Shown: positions 9,825 to 20,347 of the stretch, in pieces
Layout: each line of letters opens with the position of its first letter
How positions within the stretch are numbered: position 1 is the stretch's first letter
NCBI RefSeq assembly: GCF_000429485.1
Contig: NZ_AUBY01000016.1
Span: 97,209 to 161,208, forward strand
Direction: 5' to 3'
Length of the DNA: 64,000 nt
Source: Aliagarivorans marinus DSM 23064
Lineage (GTDB): Bacteria > Pseudomonadota > Gammaproteobacteria > Enterobacterales > Celerinatantimonadaceae
The notes under the pieces: model-generated
Seen by the model: only the letters and a program-made list of their open reading frames with translations
The model's database searches: none
What the model was told of the DNA's origin: nothing
Made by a program: the position numbers and the translations under genes

Positions 9825-10422
9825 CCATTCCCTCGGCGTTGTTGGCGCGGCCCCGCGATAGATATTCAAGGATAGGGCGCGCAACTCGTTAAAAGTTAAC
9901 GGTTAAATCTTTTAGTGACGTTGTTTAGCTACCCATTAAACAAAGCAAAGACTCATGGAAAGGTAAAGAAAAAATCTGCTGCCGTGGGTCGGATTGAGCA
10001 ATTACTCGGGTTAGAAGTGAGTTTTGTCTAGGGCTTGCGCCTCACTATGCTCTGTTAGCTTGGCCACGTTTTGCACAGTGCTAGAGTAATGACACGGAAC
10101 CGGCGGTCAATTTAGCAGAAAATGGCCTTTTAACGAAAATGCAGAAAATTAAAGTCAAATAGACGCCAGAATCGCCGAGTTTGCTGCGAAACAGCCATTC
10201 GCTAAGTAATTTCACATGCTTCCTTTCTTTTTTGATAGGTTTAACAACGATATAACCTAACAAGTACATCAACGGACAAAAAATAGACATCACGTTGTCC
10301 TAAACATCAAAAAGTCACATTTAAAGGCTGAAATTTTTGAAGGCGATCAAGTTCACAATTTTACTTAGGTCTTAGTGATAACTTACTGACTTGAAAGCAC
10401 TTACGCATGAGTAGAGGGAATT
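9825..10422. other. Divergent intergenic region between ABC importer and nhaA
   Basis: About 600 bp, A/T-rich, containing the divergent promoters of the importer operon and nhaA. One possible small gene lies on the minus strand at 10081-10290 (ATG at 10290, AGGA 8 nt upstream, about 69 residues, two hydrophobic stretches, basic, start MSIFCPLMYLL). I do not recognise it and cannot support it as real. No riboswitch fold was recognised. Confidence 0.4.
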
Positions 10423-11625
10423 ATGCCAGGCTATATCGAGCGTCTACTGAAAAAAGACGCCGCTAGCGGAATGCTGTTGATGTTATCTGCCGCAATGGCC
10501 ATGTTCTTAGCCAACGACCTTATCCTCGGCCCTTTTTACTTTGACTTGCTCGACCTTCCCATACAGTTTCGTATTGCTGAGTTTGATATCCACAAGCCGC
10601 TGCTGCTGTGGGTTAATGACGGCCTGATGGCCATCTTCTTCTTGGTTATCGGGCTGGAGGTAAAAGAAGAGATCTGCCATGGCAGCTTGTCGTCGCTGCA
10701 AGGCGCAATGCTCCCGATCATTGCCGCAGTGGGAGGGATGGTGGTACCCGCGACTATCTATGTGCTGTTTACCCTCAATAGCCCCGAGTTCCTAAACGGT
10801 TGGGCGGTACCCGCGGCCACCGATATCGCCTTTGCCTTGGGGATTATGATGCTGCTGGGTAAGCGGGTGCCTACCAGTTTAAAAGTGTTTTTGTTGGCAC
10901 TGGCCATTAGCGATGATTTAGGGGCAATCTTAATCATTGCCCTGTTTTATAGCGGCAAGATCTCCATGGCTGCATTAGGTTGGTCGGTAGTCGCCATGGG
11001 CGCGTTGTTTATCCTAAACCGTCGTCGCTACAGTGGTCTGACTCCATACATGTTCTTTGGCTTGCTGCTGTGGACAGCGGTACTCAAATCCGGCTTGCAC
11101 GCCACGCTCGCCGGAGTGGTGGTGGGCTTCTTTATGCCGATGAACGGCCGGGAAGGAGACTCGCCGCTGGCACATATGAAGCAATACCTCTATCCCTTCT
11201 CCAACTTCTTTATCTTGCCGGTGTTTGCCTTCGTCAATGCCGGGGTCGACCTTAGCGGCGTGAGCCTGAGCTTCTTGGCCAGCCCGATCAGTTTGGGGAT
11301 TATGCTAGGGCTGTTCCTTGGTAAGCCATTGGGTATCTTCTGCTTTAGTATGTTGGCGGTTAGGCTAGGCATTGCCGAGTTGCCACAAGGCGCCAACCGC
11401 ACTCAGCTGTTTGCCACATCCAGCTTGTGTGGTATTGGCTTTACCATGTCGATTTTTATCTCTTCACTGGCCTTCGCCGAGGCGGCAACCTTGTCGCAAT
11501 CGCGATTAGCCATTCTCGGCGGTTCGTTTGCCTCTGCGTTGGCAGGTTACTACTTGCTGTGGCACAGTACCCGCGAGAGGCAGCAGGCCTTGATTCAGGC
11601 AGAGATAGGCGCGTCGCTGAAATAA
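10423..11625 (+). CDS. nhaA: Na+/H+ antiporter NhaA
   Basis: Inner-membrane electrogenic Na+/H+ exchanger that expels Na+ and regulates internal pH at alkaline pH and high salt. 400 residues, about 12 hydrophobic segments. The catalytic Asp pair is at residues 164-165 in LAISDDLGAILI, and TDIAFALGIMMLLGKRVP and the C-terminal CGIGFTMSIFISSLAF are family hallmarks. A good ribosome binding site (AGAGGGAATT) precedes the ATG. It is a single gene. Its last 31 bp overlap, tail to tail, the end of the cupin gene on the other strand. It fits a marine lifestyle together with the BCCT carrier. No NhaR-type regulator is adjacent. Confidence 0.97.
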   Translation: MPGYIERLLKKDAASGMLLMLSAAMAMFLANDLILGPFYFDLLDLPIQFRIAEFDIHKPLLLWVNDGLMAIFFLVIGLEVKEEICHGSLSSLQGAMLPIIAAVGGMVVPATIYVLFTLNSPEFLNGWAVPAATDIAFALGIMMLLGKRVPTSLKVFLLALAISDDLGAILIIALFYSGKISMAALGWSVVAMGALFILNRRRYSGLTPYMFFGLLLWTAVLKSGLHATLAGVVVGFFMPMNGREGDSPLAHMKQYLYPFSNFFILPVFAFVNAGVDLSGVSLSFLASPISLGIMLGLFLGKPLGIFCFSMLAVRLGIAELPQGANRTQLFATSSLCGIGFTMSIFISSLAFAEAATLSQSRLAILGGSFASALAGYYLLWHSTRERQQALIQAEIGASLK

Positions 11626-12269
11626 CCCGCTAAACTGCCGGTTTTACGCCATAGCAGGCAATCTTGCTGGGCGTGGCCGGCCACTTGATCTCTGGCCATG
11701 CGTATCCAGCTAAACGCCCGCATAAAGCGCTCTCCAATCTTGATGTTTCCCTTCAGTAGAAACAGCTCCTCGCCAAAATCTTGGGTGGCAAGGGGTAGGC
11801 TGGCTCCGGCATCGACCGACACCAGGCTGACCCGTTCGTCGTTATGGGTGTATAGCTCCAGCTCGGTAACCCCATCACTGAGTTGCGTCCAGCTTTGCTC
11901 AAGCAGCGGTAGTGCCAAAAGCGTGTTGTCGCTGGCTTGCATCTGGTTGAGTTTGACGAACAGCACGCAGCCATGGTCGCTGAATGGAACATGCGAGCTG
12001 CCGGGAGGGTTACGTAAATAACTACCGGCGGGGTAGTGGCCATTTTCATCGGAGAAGGTGCCGTCGAGTACCAATATTTCTTCTCCTTTAGGGTGCTCGT
12101 GACCGTGGAAACTGGCGCCGGGCAGGTACTTAACTACGCTAGTGACCCAACCATGTTCAGCGGCTTCCCGCTCTAATGGCTTGCGCAGTACTCCCGGGTG
12201 GGGGCTTTCTTGCCAATGCATAGACTCGACGTCGATAAACAGGTTAGTGCTACGATCCATGTTCAACAT
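11595..12269 (-). CDS. ChrR-like cupin protein
   Basis: A 224-residue protein with two cupin-like halves. The first half carries the metal-binding pattern: HGHEHPKGEEILVLDG (His, His, Glu) and a later PPGSSHVPFS histidine. This is the ChrR C-terminal cupin type, often zinc-binding and linked to singlet-oxygen or organic peroxide sensing in anti-sigma factors. Here the N-terminal anti-sigma (ASD) part is missing and no ECF sigma gene is next to it, so an enzymatic or sensory role is open. It starts 3 nt after the stop of the sugar dehydrogenase gene (translational coupling likely) and overlaps the nhaA end by 31 bp. An alternative start is Met4. Confidence 0.75.
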   Translation of the reverse strand: MLNMDRSTNLFIDVESMHWQESPHPGVLRKPLEREAAEHGWVTSVVKYLPGASFHGHEHPKGEEILVLDGTFSDENGHYPAGSYLRNPPGSSHVPFSDHGCVLFVKLNQMQASDNTLLALPLLEQSWTQLSDGVTELELYTHNDERVSLVSVDAGASLPLATQDFGEELFLLKGNIKIGERFMRAFSWIRMARDQVAGHAQQDCLLWRKTGSLAGYFSDAPISA

Positions 12270-12272
12270 TGT

Positions 12273-13334
12273 CTATCCCTCAGGACTCAGATAATAGAGC
12301 GCGCCGCTAGGACTGTCGGTTAGAATATACAGTCCGCCGCTAGGGGAGCAGCGCACATCGCGAATACGTTCGTTGATCGGCAGAGCGATTTCCTGTTGCG
12401 CCACTATGTTACCCGCTTCGAGCGATAATTCGAGCAACTTTCGCGCTTTTAAAGCGCCGACAAACAGGCGCTGTTGCTGATAACACAGGCCAGAAGGTGC
12501 GATGGACGGGGTCCAGTGCAACAGCGGTTGCTGCATGCCGGGCAGCGATTGATGGGGGCTGATCTCTGCACCGGAATAGTCCACGCCATAGGTAATAGCC
12601 GGCCAGCCGTAGTTGAGGCCGGGCTCTATCAGATTAACTTCGTCACCGCCTTTGGGGCCATGCTCGTGCAGGTAGATGCGGCCATCGGCGCTGACGGTCA
12701 GCCCTTGCGGGTTACGGTGGCCATAGCTGTAGATCTCTGGCAGCGCGTCTGAGCGCTTAATGAAGGGGTTGTCGTCGGGCACGCTGCCGTCGGGATGAAT
12801 GCGGATTAACTTCCCAAGGTGGTTATCGAGCTCCTGAGATTGCTGCATCAAGTGATAGCCGTCACCGGTGGTGAGCAGCAGGGTGTTATCTGCAAGCTGC
12901 GCCAGTCGCCCACCAAAGTGATAGGCGCCAGATTTCATCGGGCTTACCTGAAACAGCACGGTGACATCGCGAAGCTGGTTGCCTTGCAAGCGGGCGCTGG
13001 CAAGGATAGTCGCGTTAGCACTGGCGCTACCTGCGGCATAACTCAGAAAAAGGAGCTTGCTGCTGGCAAAGTCGTGGGCGGGGAGTACATCAAACAGGCC
13101 ACCTTGGCCCGATGCATAGATGGCTGGCAGGCCGATAATCTCGACGGGGCGAGTGTTGCCGGACAAATCGACCCGCCATAGCTTGCCACGACGTTCGGTG
13201 ACTAAGGCTTGCTGGTCGCCAATCAGCGCCATTGACCAGGGGTGAACCAGTTGATCGGTTACGGTAGTGAATTGCCGAGCGAAAAGGGCATCGCTGGTAC
13301 AGAGGCAAACAACAAAAAACCACGCTCGTATCAT
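12273..13334 (-). CDS. PQQ-dependent aldose sugar dehydrogenase (GSDH/YliI-like), periplasmic
   Basis: A 353-residue protein with a signal peptide (cleavage after DALFA, about residue 20). It has the six-bladed propeller of soluble glucose/sorbosone dehydrogenases: GQGGLFDVLPAHDFASSKLLFLSY, LGKLIRIHPDGSVPDDNPF, SYGHRNPQGL (catalytic-type His), HEHGPKGGDEVNLIEPGLNYGWP and the terminal IRDVRCSPSGGLYILTD are all recognisable. It probably oxidises aldoses in the periplasm with PQQ; electron acceptor and physiological sugar are unknown. First gene of a pair with the cupin gene. No PQQ biosynthesis genes are in the window. Confidence 0.85.
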   Translation of the reverse strand: MIRAWFFVVCLCTSDALFARQFTTVTDQLVHPWSMALIGDQQALVTERRGKLWRVDLSGNTRPVEIIGLPAIYASGQGGLFDVLPAHDFASSKLLFLSYAAGSASANATILASARLQGNQLRDVTVLFQVSPMKSGAYHFGGRLAQLADNTLLLTTGDGYHLMQQSQELDNHLGKLIRIHPDGSVPDDNPFIKRSDALPEIYSYGHRNPQGLTVSADGRIYLHEHGPKGGDEVNLIEPGLNYGWPAITYGVDYSGAEISPHQSLPGMQQPLLHWTPSIAPSGLCYQQQRLFVGALKARKLLELSLEAGNIVAQQEIALPINERIRDVRCSPSGGLYILTDSPSGALYYLSPEG

Positions 13335-13508
13335 CCTGACACCTGCTGCTGGTCTACGAGTATCTAAGTATTATACGCCAACATCGTTAACCTGCTGAAT
13401 TTGCGGCAAACCTATGCGGAAGCAGGAAGTAAAGTAGAGCGGCTGAATACTGAAGAGTGGCAAATGGTGCCGCATAGAATGCGGCCCCATTAATAACACG
13501 TTACTGCG

Positions 13509-15107
13509 CTAGGAATACGCGATGCTGCGTGATTGCCCTGCGACTTCGCTGCGCATGCCCATAATCAGGCAGACACACATTACCAGCAGGATCACAGTGA
13601 ATGGCAGCGCGGTGGAGATAGCGCCTGCTTGCAAGGCCTCAATGGCTTCAGTGCCACCTACCCACAACAGTACCGAGGCGATAAGGCCTTGGCTGGCTGC
13701 CCAGAAGATACGCTGTGGCACCGGTAAGCTCACCTTGCCGCCAGCGGTAATGCTGTCGACGACCAGTGACGCTGAATCTGAAGAGGTCACAAAGAACACC
13801 AGAATCAGCAGTATTGATACCAGCGACAGCAAAGTGCTCATTGGCATCACTTCATACAGGCTGAACAGTGCCAGCGACACGTCGGTCAGGCCATTGCGGC
13901 CCAACTCGCCGATACCGTTGACCACCTGATCGATGGCAATGCCGCCGAAGGTCGACATCCACAGCAAGGTCACCAAGGTGGGGATCAACAAAGTGGCGGT
14001 AATAAACTCGCGGATGGTGCGCCCTTTCGATACGCGTGCGATAAACATCCCGACACAAGGTGACCATGAAATCCACCACGCCCAGTAGAACACAGTCCAG
14101 CCGTGCATCCAGGCTTGGTCTTCGCGACCATGGGGAACGGCTAGGGCAATGATGTTCTCCACATAGCCGCCCAGCGCATTAAACAGTGACCCTGTCACTA
14201 CGCCAATGGCGGTCAGGGCCACTACGACGACCAGCAAAAACGCCACAATCAGGTTGATGTTACTCAGCACCTTTACGCCGCCATCAATGCCGCGTACCAC
14301 CGAAATCACTGCCAAGGCCGTTACCGAAGCGACCACAATCAATTGCAGGCCGATGCCCACCTCAAGGCCAAATACATGGCTGATACCCGCAGATGCCTGT
14401 TGGGCGCCTAAGCCTAGCGAGGTGGCTACACCGAACAAGGTCGCCAGCACGGCCAATATATCGATGATATGACCAGCCCAGCCCCAGGCGCGGTCACCGA
14501 GGATCGGGAAGAACACCGAGCGAATCGAAAGCGGCAAGCCTTTGTTATAGGCAAAGAAGGCCAAAGATAAGGCCATGACCGAGTAGACCGCCCATGGGTG
14601 CAAGCCCCAATGGAACATGGTCGCACCCAGCGCCAAGCGTGCAGCTTCGGGGGTATTGGCTTCAACCCCCAGTGGCGTTTCAAACCATCCGGTGAAGTAG
14701 GCCAAAGGCTCAGCGACACCCCAGAAGATCAAGCCAATGCCCATACCCGCGGCAAAAAGCATGGAGAACCATGATTTGCGTGAGTATTCGGGCTTGGCCT
14801 TGTCGCCACCGATGCGGATCTTGCCGTAGGGCGAGAGAACCAAAGCGATGCAAAACAGCAAGAAGAGGTTGGCGGACCACATGATCAGGCCATCAAAATG
14901 GTCGATGATCTGCCATTTGATGCTGTCGAGCGCTGATTTAGCGGTGCTGGCATCGACCAGCAGGAGGGTGACAACAAAAAACAATACCAGCGCGGCACTG
15001 GTGCCGAATACGGGGTTGTGGATGTCCAGACCCCATTTCTGAATATTGTCCTGGCCGACCACGTAGTCGGTGTTGTCGATACTATATCTGTCAGTGTGAG
15101 TAGACAC
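13509..15107 (-). CDS. BCCT-family betaine/carnitine/choline-type transporter
   Basis: Secondary transporter for trimethylammonium osmolytes, 532 residues, 12 TM segments. Family marks are GMGIGLIFWGVAEP (with the Gly-Met-Gly-x-Gly Na+-coupling motif typical of betaine carriers) and the signature FYWAWWISWSPCVGMFIARVSKGRTIREF. The GMGIG form suggests Na+-coupled glycine betaine-type import rather than proton-coupled choline import; that is inference from family patterns. The cytoplasmic C-terminal tail is short, so strong osmosensing like BetP is unlikely. It is a single gene. Its leader contains a terminator-like hairpin, listed separately. Confidence 0.92.
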   Translation of the reverse strand: MSTHTDRYSIDNTDYVVGQDNIQKWGLDIHNPVFGTSAALVLFFVVTLLLVDASTAKSALDSIKWQIIDHFDGLIMWSANLFLLFCIALVLSPYGKIRIGGDKAKPEYSRKSWFSMLFAAGMGIGLIFWGVAEPLAYFTGWFETPLGVEANTPEAARLALGATMFHWGLHPWAVYSVMALSLAFFAYNKGLPLSIRSVFFPILGDRAWGWAGHIIDILAVLATLFGVATSLGLGAQQASAGISHVFGLEVGIGLQLIVVASVTALAVISVVRGIDGGVKVLSNINLIVAFLLVVVVALTAIGVVTGSLFNALGGYVENIIALAVPHGREDQAWMHGWTVFYWAWWISWSPCVGMFIARVSKGRTIREFITATLLIPTLVTLLWMSTFGGIAIDQVVNGIGELGRNGLTDVSLALFSLYEVMPMSTLLSLVSILLILVFFVTSSDSASLVVDSITAGGKVSLPVPQRIFWAASQGLIASVLLWVGGTEAIEALQAGAISTALPFTVILLVMCVCLIMGMRSEVAGQSRSIAYS

Positions 15108-15157
15108 TAATCCTCAATTTGTTGATAGATGAATTTGTTGAGATCACGACTAAACAA

Positions 15158-15180
15158 AAAGCACCTATGAAAGGTGCTTT
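15158..15180 (-). terminator. Terminator-like hairpin in the leader of the BCCT gene
   Basis: A perfect 9-bp stem (15158-15166 with 15172-15180) is followed on the minus strand by a T-rich tract. It lies 51-73 nt upstream of the BCCT start, inside its presumed leader. It could be an attenuator, or it could stop antisense transcription arriving from under katG. No upstream alternative pairing was recognised. Confidence 0.55.
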
Positions 15181-15328
15181 GTGGTTACTCATGACGCGAT
15201 TATTATCTCAAAATATCTAGTTTCAATCAAAAATTCGACACATATCACTGAATGGGTGGGATTTGGTGGTGTTATTGTAGATTTGGCAGGTGGTCAAAAT
15301 GTAAGCATAAACTGCTTAATTTCAATTG

Positions 15329-15365
15329 ATAGGGTTACTCAATCGTAGTGATATTTTTAATCAAC
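15329..15365 (+). promoter_or_regulatory. Possible OxyR-like site upstream of katG
   Basis: Four tetranucleotides with the correct OxyR spacing (ATAG-N7-CAAT-N7-ATAT-N7-CAAC) match the consensus ATAG-N7-CTAT-N7-ATAG-N7-CTAT at 12 of 16 core bases by my count. It ends 80 bp before the katG start, a sensible position for OxyR activation. Weak evidence. Confidence 0.3.
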
Positions 15366-15373
15366 TTATCTAA

Positions 15374-17602
<2,229 letters not shown>

Positions 17603-17626
17603 TCAACTAGTTGTCGTTTTTGATAG

Positions 17627-17656
17627 GCTCGCTTGCGCTATGCAGGCGGGCTTTTT
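17627..17656 (+). terminator. Rho-independent terminator of katG
   Basis: A 10-bp G/C-rich stem (17627-17636 with 17642-17651, two G-U pairs, loop GCTAT) is followed by TTTTT, 24 bp after the katG stop. Confidence 0.85.
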
Positions 17657-17754
17657 ATTATCCGGAACATTGCTGCAAAGACTTCAGTTTATTTGCCGGG
17701 GTATTATTTATTTTCTGGCGAATTTATTTTTCGATTTTTGTATTGATTGTGCGG

Positions 17755-17792
17755 ACTAATAAAACAAAAGCCTCCACAGTCTTGTGAAGGCT
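17755..17792 (-). terminator. Rho-independent terminator of the small secreted-protein gene
   Basis: A 10-bp stem (17783-17792 with 17769-17778, one G-U pair) is followed on the minus strand by a TTTTGTTTTATT tract. It lies 23 bp downstream of the small gene stop. Confidence 0.85.
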
Positions 17793-17814
17793 AATAGAGT
17801 TACTGTTGAATTAA

Positions 17815-17991
17815 CTAGCTTTGATTGCGAATGTCTTGGCATTCATTAATCTTCATTTGAGGTGAAATCATATTGCCCTGTTTGTCGAAACAGGCAACGG
17901 TTGGCATCCCGCCACTTCTGCCCATGGCGTAGGAACTGGTAGCTGGGACAATAACGGCTAACGCTAATACTACACTTGCAATAATCTTCAT
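17815..17991 (-). CDS. Small secreted hypothetical protein (58 aa)
   Basis: The start is the ATG at 17991, with AGGAG 8 nt upstream. It encodes a signal peptide (MKIIASVVLALAVIVPATSSYA) and a mature peptide of about 36 residues containing MGRSGGMPTVACFDKQGNM and a terminal INECQDIRNQS. The two Cys of the mature part could form one disulfide. I do not recognise a family. It has its own terminator, so it is expressed alone. The ribosome binding site, signal peptide and terminator together make a real gene likely. Confidence 0.65.
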   Translation of the reverse strand: MKIIASVVLALAVIVPATSSYAMGRSGGMPTVACFDKQGNMISPQMKINECQDIRNQS

Positions 17992-18532
17992 TACGTTTCT
18001 CCTGCGAAATGTAAACAAACGCTTCCTTGCTGCTATTCCTAAAAAAATCCTAGACCAGATATTTCTGATGTAAATATATTTTTAGCAAATAATTTTGGGT
18101 CGACCGCTTCAATAATTTAATTCACCGGTTGATAAGTGTTGTTAACCGGTGAATGTATTTTTATTTTATCGCTCGCTCATTGTTTGCATTTCGATTTTTT
18201 ATTGTGTGGGTGTCGGTAAGATGCTGATTGTCAAAGAAAGGAGTGGGTGATGGTGATTTTTGTTAATTAAATTTTCGTAAAAAGTGTTCGGACCAATCTA
18301 TGCAATTAAACGCAATTATTATTGTGCAAGCGCGTATTAACGATGTTCATTATTAATCTCCTGTGATTTTTGTTTACTAGCAACGTTAGGTTGAGCGCGT
18401 ATTCATCGTCGCAGTACCTGCTGCTTGCGCTTTGCCGAGCACTCTTCGCCACACGCTTATCACTTGGATCTAGCCAGGTCTTATTGCGCGGGGTAGGCTT
18501 GTTTATTTGCTTGTAGGGTTACAGGAGCAGTA
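17992..18532. other. A/T-rich intergenic region
   Basis: About 540 bp without a convincing ORF, markedly richer in A/T than the flanks. It contains an isolated perfect 11-bp inverted repeat with a T-rich 3' side (18120-18165, listed separately). The promoter of the oxidoreductase gene must lie near its right end. Confidence 0.5.
18120..18165 (+). terminator. Orphan terminator-like hairpin, possible end of a small RNA
   Basis: A perfect 11-bp inverted repeat (18120-18130 and 18144-18154, loop 13 nt) is followed by a T-rich stretch (GTATTTTTATTTTA). No plus-strand gene ends nearby: katG ends 500 bp upstream behind its own terminator. It may end a small RNA or be an operator. Confidence 0.4.
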
Positions 18533-19516
18533 GTGAGTAACAATCAGCGCATTCGTTGGGGAATCATCGGCTGTGGTGCGGTGACCGAAGTAAAGAGCGG
18601 TCCGGCTTATCAACAGACCGATGGGTTTGATTTAGTCGCAGTGATGCGGCGCGATGGGCAAGCGGCAAAAAGCTACGCTGAGCGCCATGGTGTGCCGAGC
18701 TACTACAGCGACGCTGATGCACTAATAAACGATGACAATATCGACGCGGTGTATATCGCCACTCCACCTGATTCGCATGAGCTCTACGCACTGAAAGTGG
18801 CGCAAGCCGGTAAGATCTGCTGTATCGAAAAGCCTTTAGCCCCCAGTTATCAAGACTGCGTAGCAATCTGCGATGCGTTCGCAAGCGCTGGGCTACCGCT
18901 GTTTGTGGCCTACTATCGGCGCTCTTTGCCGCGCTTTGTCAAAGTCAAAAGCTTGCTGGAGAGTGGTGTGATTGGCGATGCGCGGCAGATCAACTGGCAG
19001 TTTAGTAAAGCGGCATCCGAGCTGGACCTATCCGGCGCGTATAACTGGCGAACCGACAAGCTGATTGCCCCCGGTGGTTACTTTGACGATCTGGCCAGTC
19101 ATGGCTTGGATCTGTTTGCTTTTCTGCTCGGTGATATCAAGCGGGCTAAAGGCATTGGCCTAAACCAACAGGGGCTGTATAGCGCCCTCGATTCCATCGC
19201 CGCCTGTTGGCAACATGCGAGCGGGGTGACTGGTTCGGCTTGCTGGAATTTTGCCAGCTACAGCCGGATCGATGAGGTGACGATTTTGGGCCGTCGCGGC
19301 GAGATCCGTTTTTCGGTGTTTGGCGAACAGCCAATTACCGTGGTTGACGCGAGTGGTGAGCAGCAACTGTATATCGATAACCCGGCGCACATTCAGCGCT
19401 ACCATGTGCAAAACATCCGTGCGCAGCTGGTCTCCGGCGTACCTCATCCATCCACCGGCGTTAGCGCCAGTCACACCGCATGGGTGATGGAGCAGATACT
19501 TAAGGGTGCGGATTAG
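18533..19516 (+). CDS. Gfo/Idh/MocA-family NAD(P)-dependent oxidoreductase
   Basis: A 327-residue dehydrogenase of the glucose-fructose oxidoreductase/inositol dehydrogenase superfamily. The N-terminal Rossmann fold begins RWGIIGCGAVTEVKSGPAY (GxGxxx type), followed by the family CIEKPLAPSYQDC (the EKP lysine) at about residues 102-114. The C-terminal alpha/beta substrate domain includes WRTDKLIAPGGYFDDLASHGLDL with the conserved Asp and His. Start GTG at 18533, with ACAGGAG 7 nt upstream. It acts on a sugar or cyclitol derivative; the substrate is unknown. It stands alone and converges on the CIA30-like gene 7 bp away. Confidence 0.88.
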   Translation: MSNNQRIRWGIIGCGAVTEVKSGPAYQQTDGFDLVAVMRRDGQAAKSYAERHGVPSYYSDADALINDDNIDAVYIATPPDSHELYALKVAQAGKICCIEKPLAPSYQDCVAICDAFASAGLPLFVAYYRRSLPRFVKVKSLLESGVIGDARQINWQFSKAASELDLSGAYNWRTDKLIAPGGYFDDLASHGLDLFAFLLGDIKRAKGIGLNQQGLYSALDSIAACWQHASGVTGSACWNFASYSRIDEVTILGRRGEIRFSVFGEQPITVVDASGEQQLYIDNPAHIQRYHVQNIRAQLVSGVPHPSTGVSASHTAWVMEQILKGAD

Positions 19517-19523
19517 AGCTCAT

Positions 19524-20012
19524 TTAAGGCGCGGGAAGGAACTGGAGCTGCACAAGCTCTAGCGCAAACGGCCCTGGCTGCTTATCGGCAATCAATAGTC
19601 CCACCTGATTTATCGCTTCAGCTTTGAGTGAGGGCGCGTCGCTAATAAGCCTTCCGCGAAACGTGGCTTGGAAGTCTTTGAGTTTAAATAGTTTGCTGTG
19701 ACGCTGCCCTGGAACGGTGGCAAACTCATGTTTGTAACGGACCAACTCACCGCCGCTTATCGTTGCAAAACGTAGCTGATAGCGACGCCCATCGCCGATA
19801 AACACCAGCTCGACCCGGTCAATGGCGGCGGGAAGGTTCTCAATGGGGCGGTTGACCGAACTAAAGCCTCCATTGTTGGAAAGTGATAACTCTCCAGAAA
19901 ACACGCTCCAGCGACCGTCAAATAGCAGCTCGCCTTGGGAGAGTCCACCCATCACTCCGTCATTGGTAGCACGCCATCGATGGTGTTCGTCAGGTGCGGA
20001 TAAGTCGATCAT
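19524..20012 (-). CDS. CIA30-like protein
   Basis: A 162-residue protein with the CIA30 (NADH:ubiquinone oxidoreductase intermediate-associated protein 30) beta-sandwich pattern: WRATNDGVMGGLSQGEL near the start, FSGELSLSNNGGFSSVNRP, RYQLRFATISGGELVRYKHEFATVPG and the terminal INQVGLLIADKQPGPFALELVQLQF. In bacteria this fold occurs in stand-alone proteins whose role is unclear, probably carbohydrate-binding-like. No signal peptide. AGGAA lies 5 nt before the ATG. Its upstream side abuts the MITE-like element. Confidence 0.8.
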   Translation of the reverse strand: MIDLSAPDEHHRWRATNDGVMGGLSQGELLFDGRWSVFSGELSLSNNGGFSSVNRPIENLPAAIDRVELVFIGDGRRYQLRFATISGGELVRYKHEFATVPGQRHSKLFKLKDFQATFRGRLISDAPSLKAEAINQVGLLIADKQPGPFALELVQLQFLPAP

Positions 20013-20078
20013 CGGGCTTCCTGCTGTAACCGGGTGAGCAAGCGATAGTGCAGTAAAGGCCAGGAAACATGCGCGCTC

Positions 20079-20341
20079 TATACCCGAGCAACCTCAAGAT
20101 GCTTGTTCAGCGAGATTTACCAGTCTCTCAGGCAAGGCACTGCTCCGCCGATCTAGTGGTCTAAATCAAGGAGCAGTAACGCAGTATGAGAGACTGGTAA
20201 ACACGCCCTTCGGGAGGCGCTCAATGTCCATAGTTCTTCGTTGAAAGCACTTGAAATGAGTCACCATTCCTTCGTACTTTCGCCTCGCTCTATGGACATT
20301 GAGGTCCTCTGAATCCTGCATCTTGAGGTTGCTCGGGTATA
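20079..20341. mobile_element. MITE-like element with 24-bp terminal inverted repeats and nested hairpins
   Basis: A 263-bp non-coding element. The two ends (20079-20102 and 20318-20341) are perfect 24-bp inverted repeats, starting TATACCCGAGCAACC. Inside are three further perfect inverted repeats: 20116-20130 with 20187-20201 (15 bp), 20139-20146 with 20170-20177 (8 bp, nested in the first), and 20221-20233 with 20290-20302 (13 bp). Either strand would fold into a cross of stacked hairpins. The ends are TA/TA, compatible with a TA target. It lies between the CIA30-like start and the DUF3081-type stop. A copy of its right end occurs at 21764-21797. Confidence 0.8.
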
Positions 20342-20347
20342 ACACAT

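Noticed and set aside
10081..10293. 70-codon frame on the minus strand between the ABC importer and nhaA
   Set aside because: It has a passable ribosome binding site but no recognisable family, odd composition and no partner gene; kept only as a remark in the intergenic entry.
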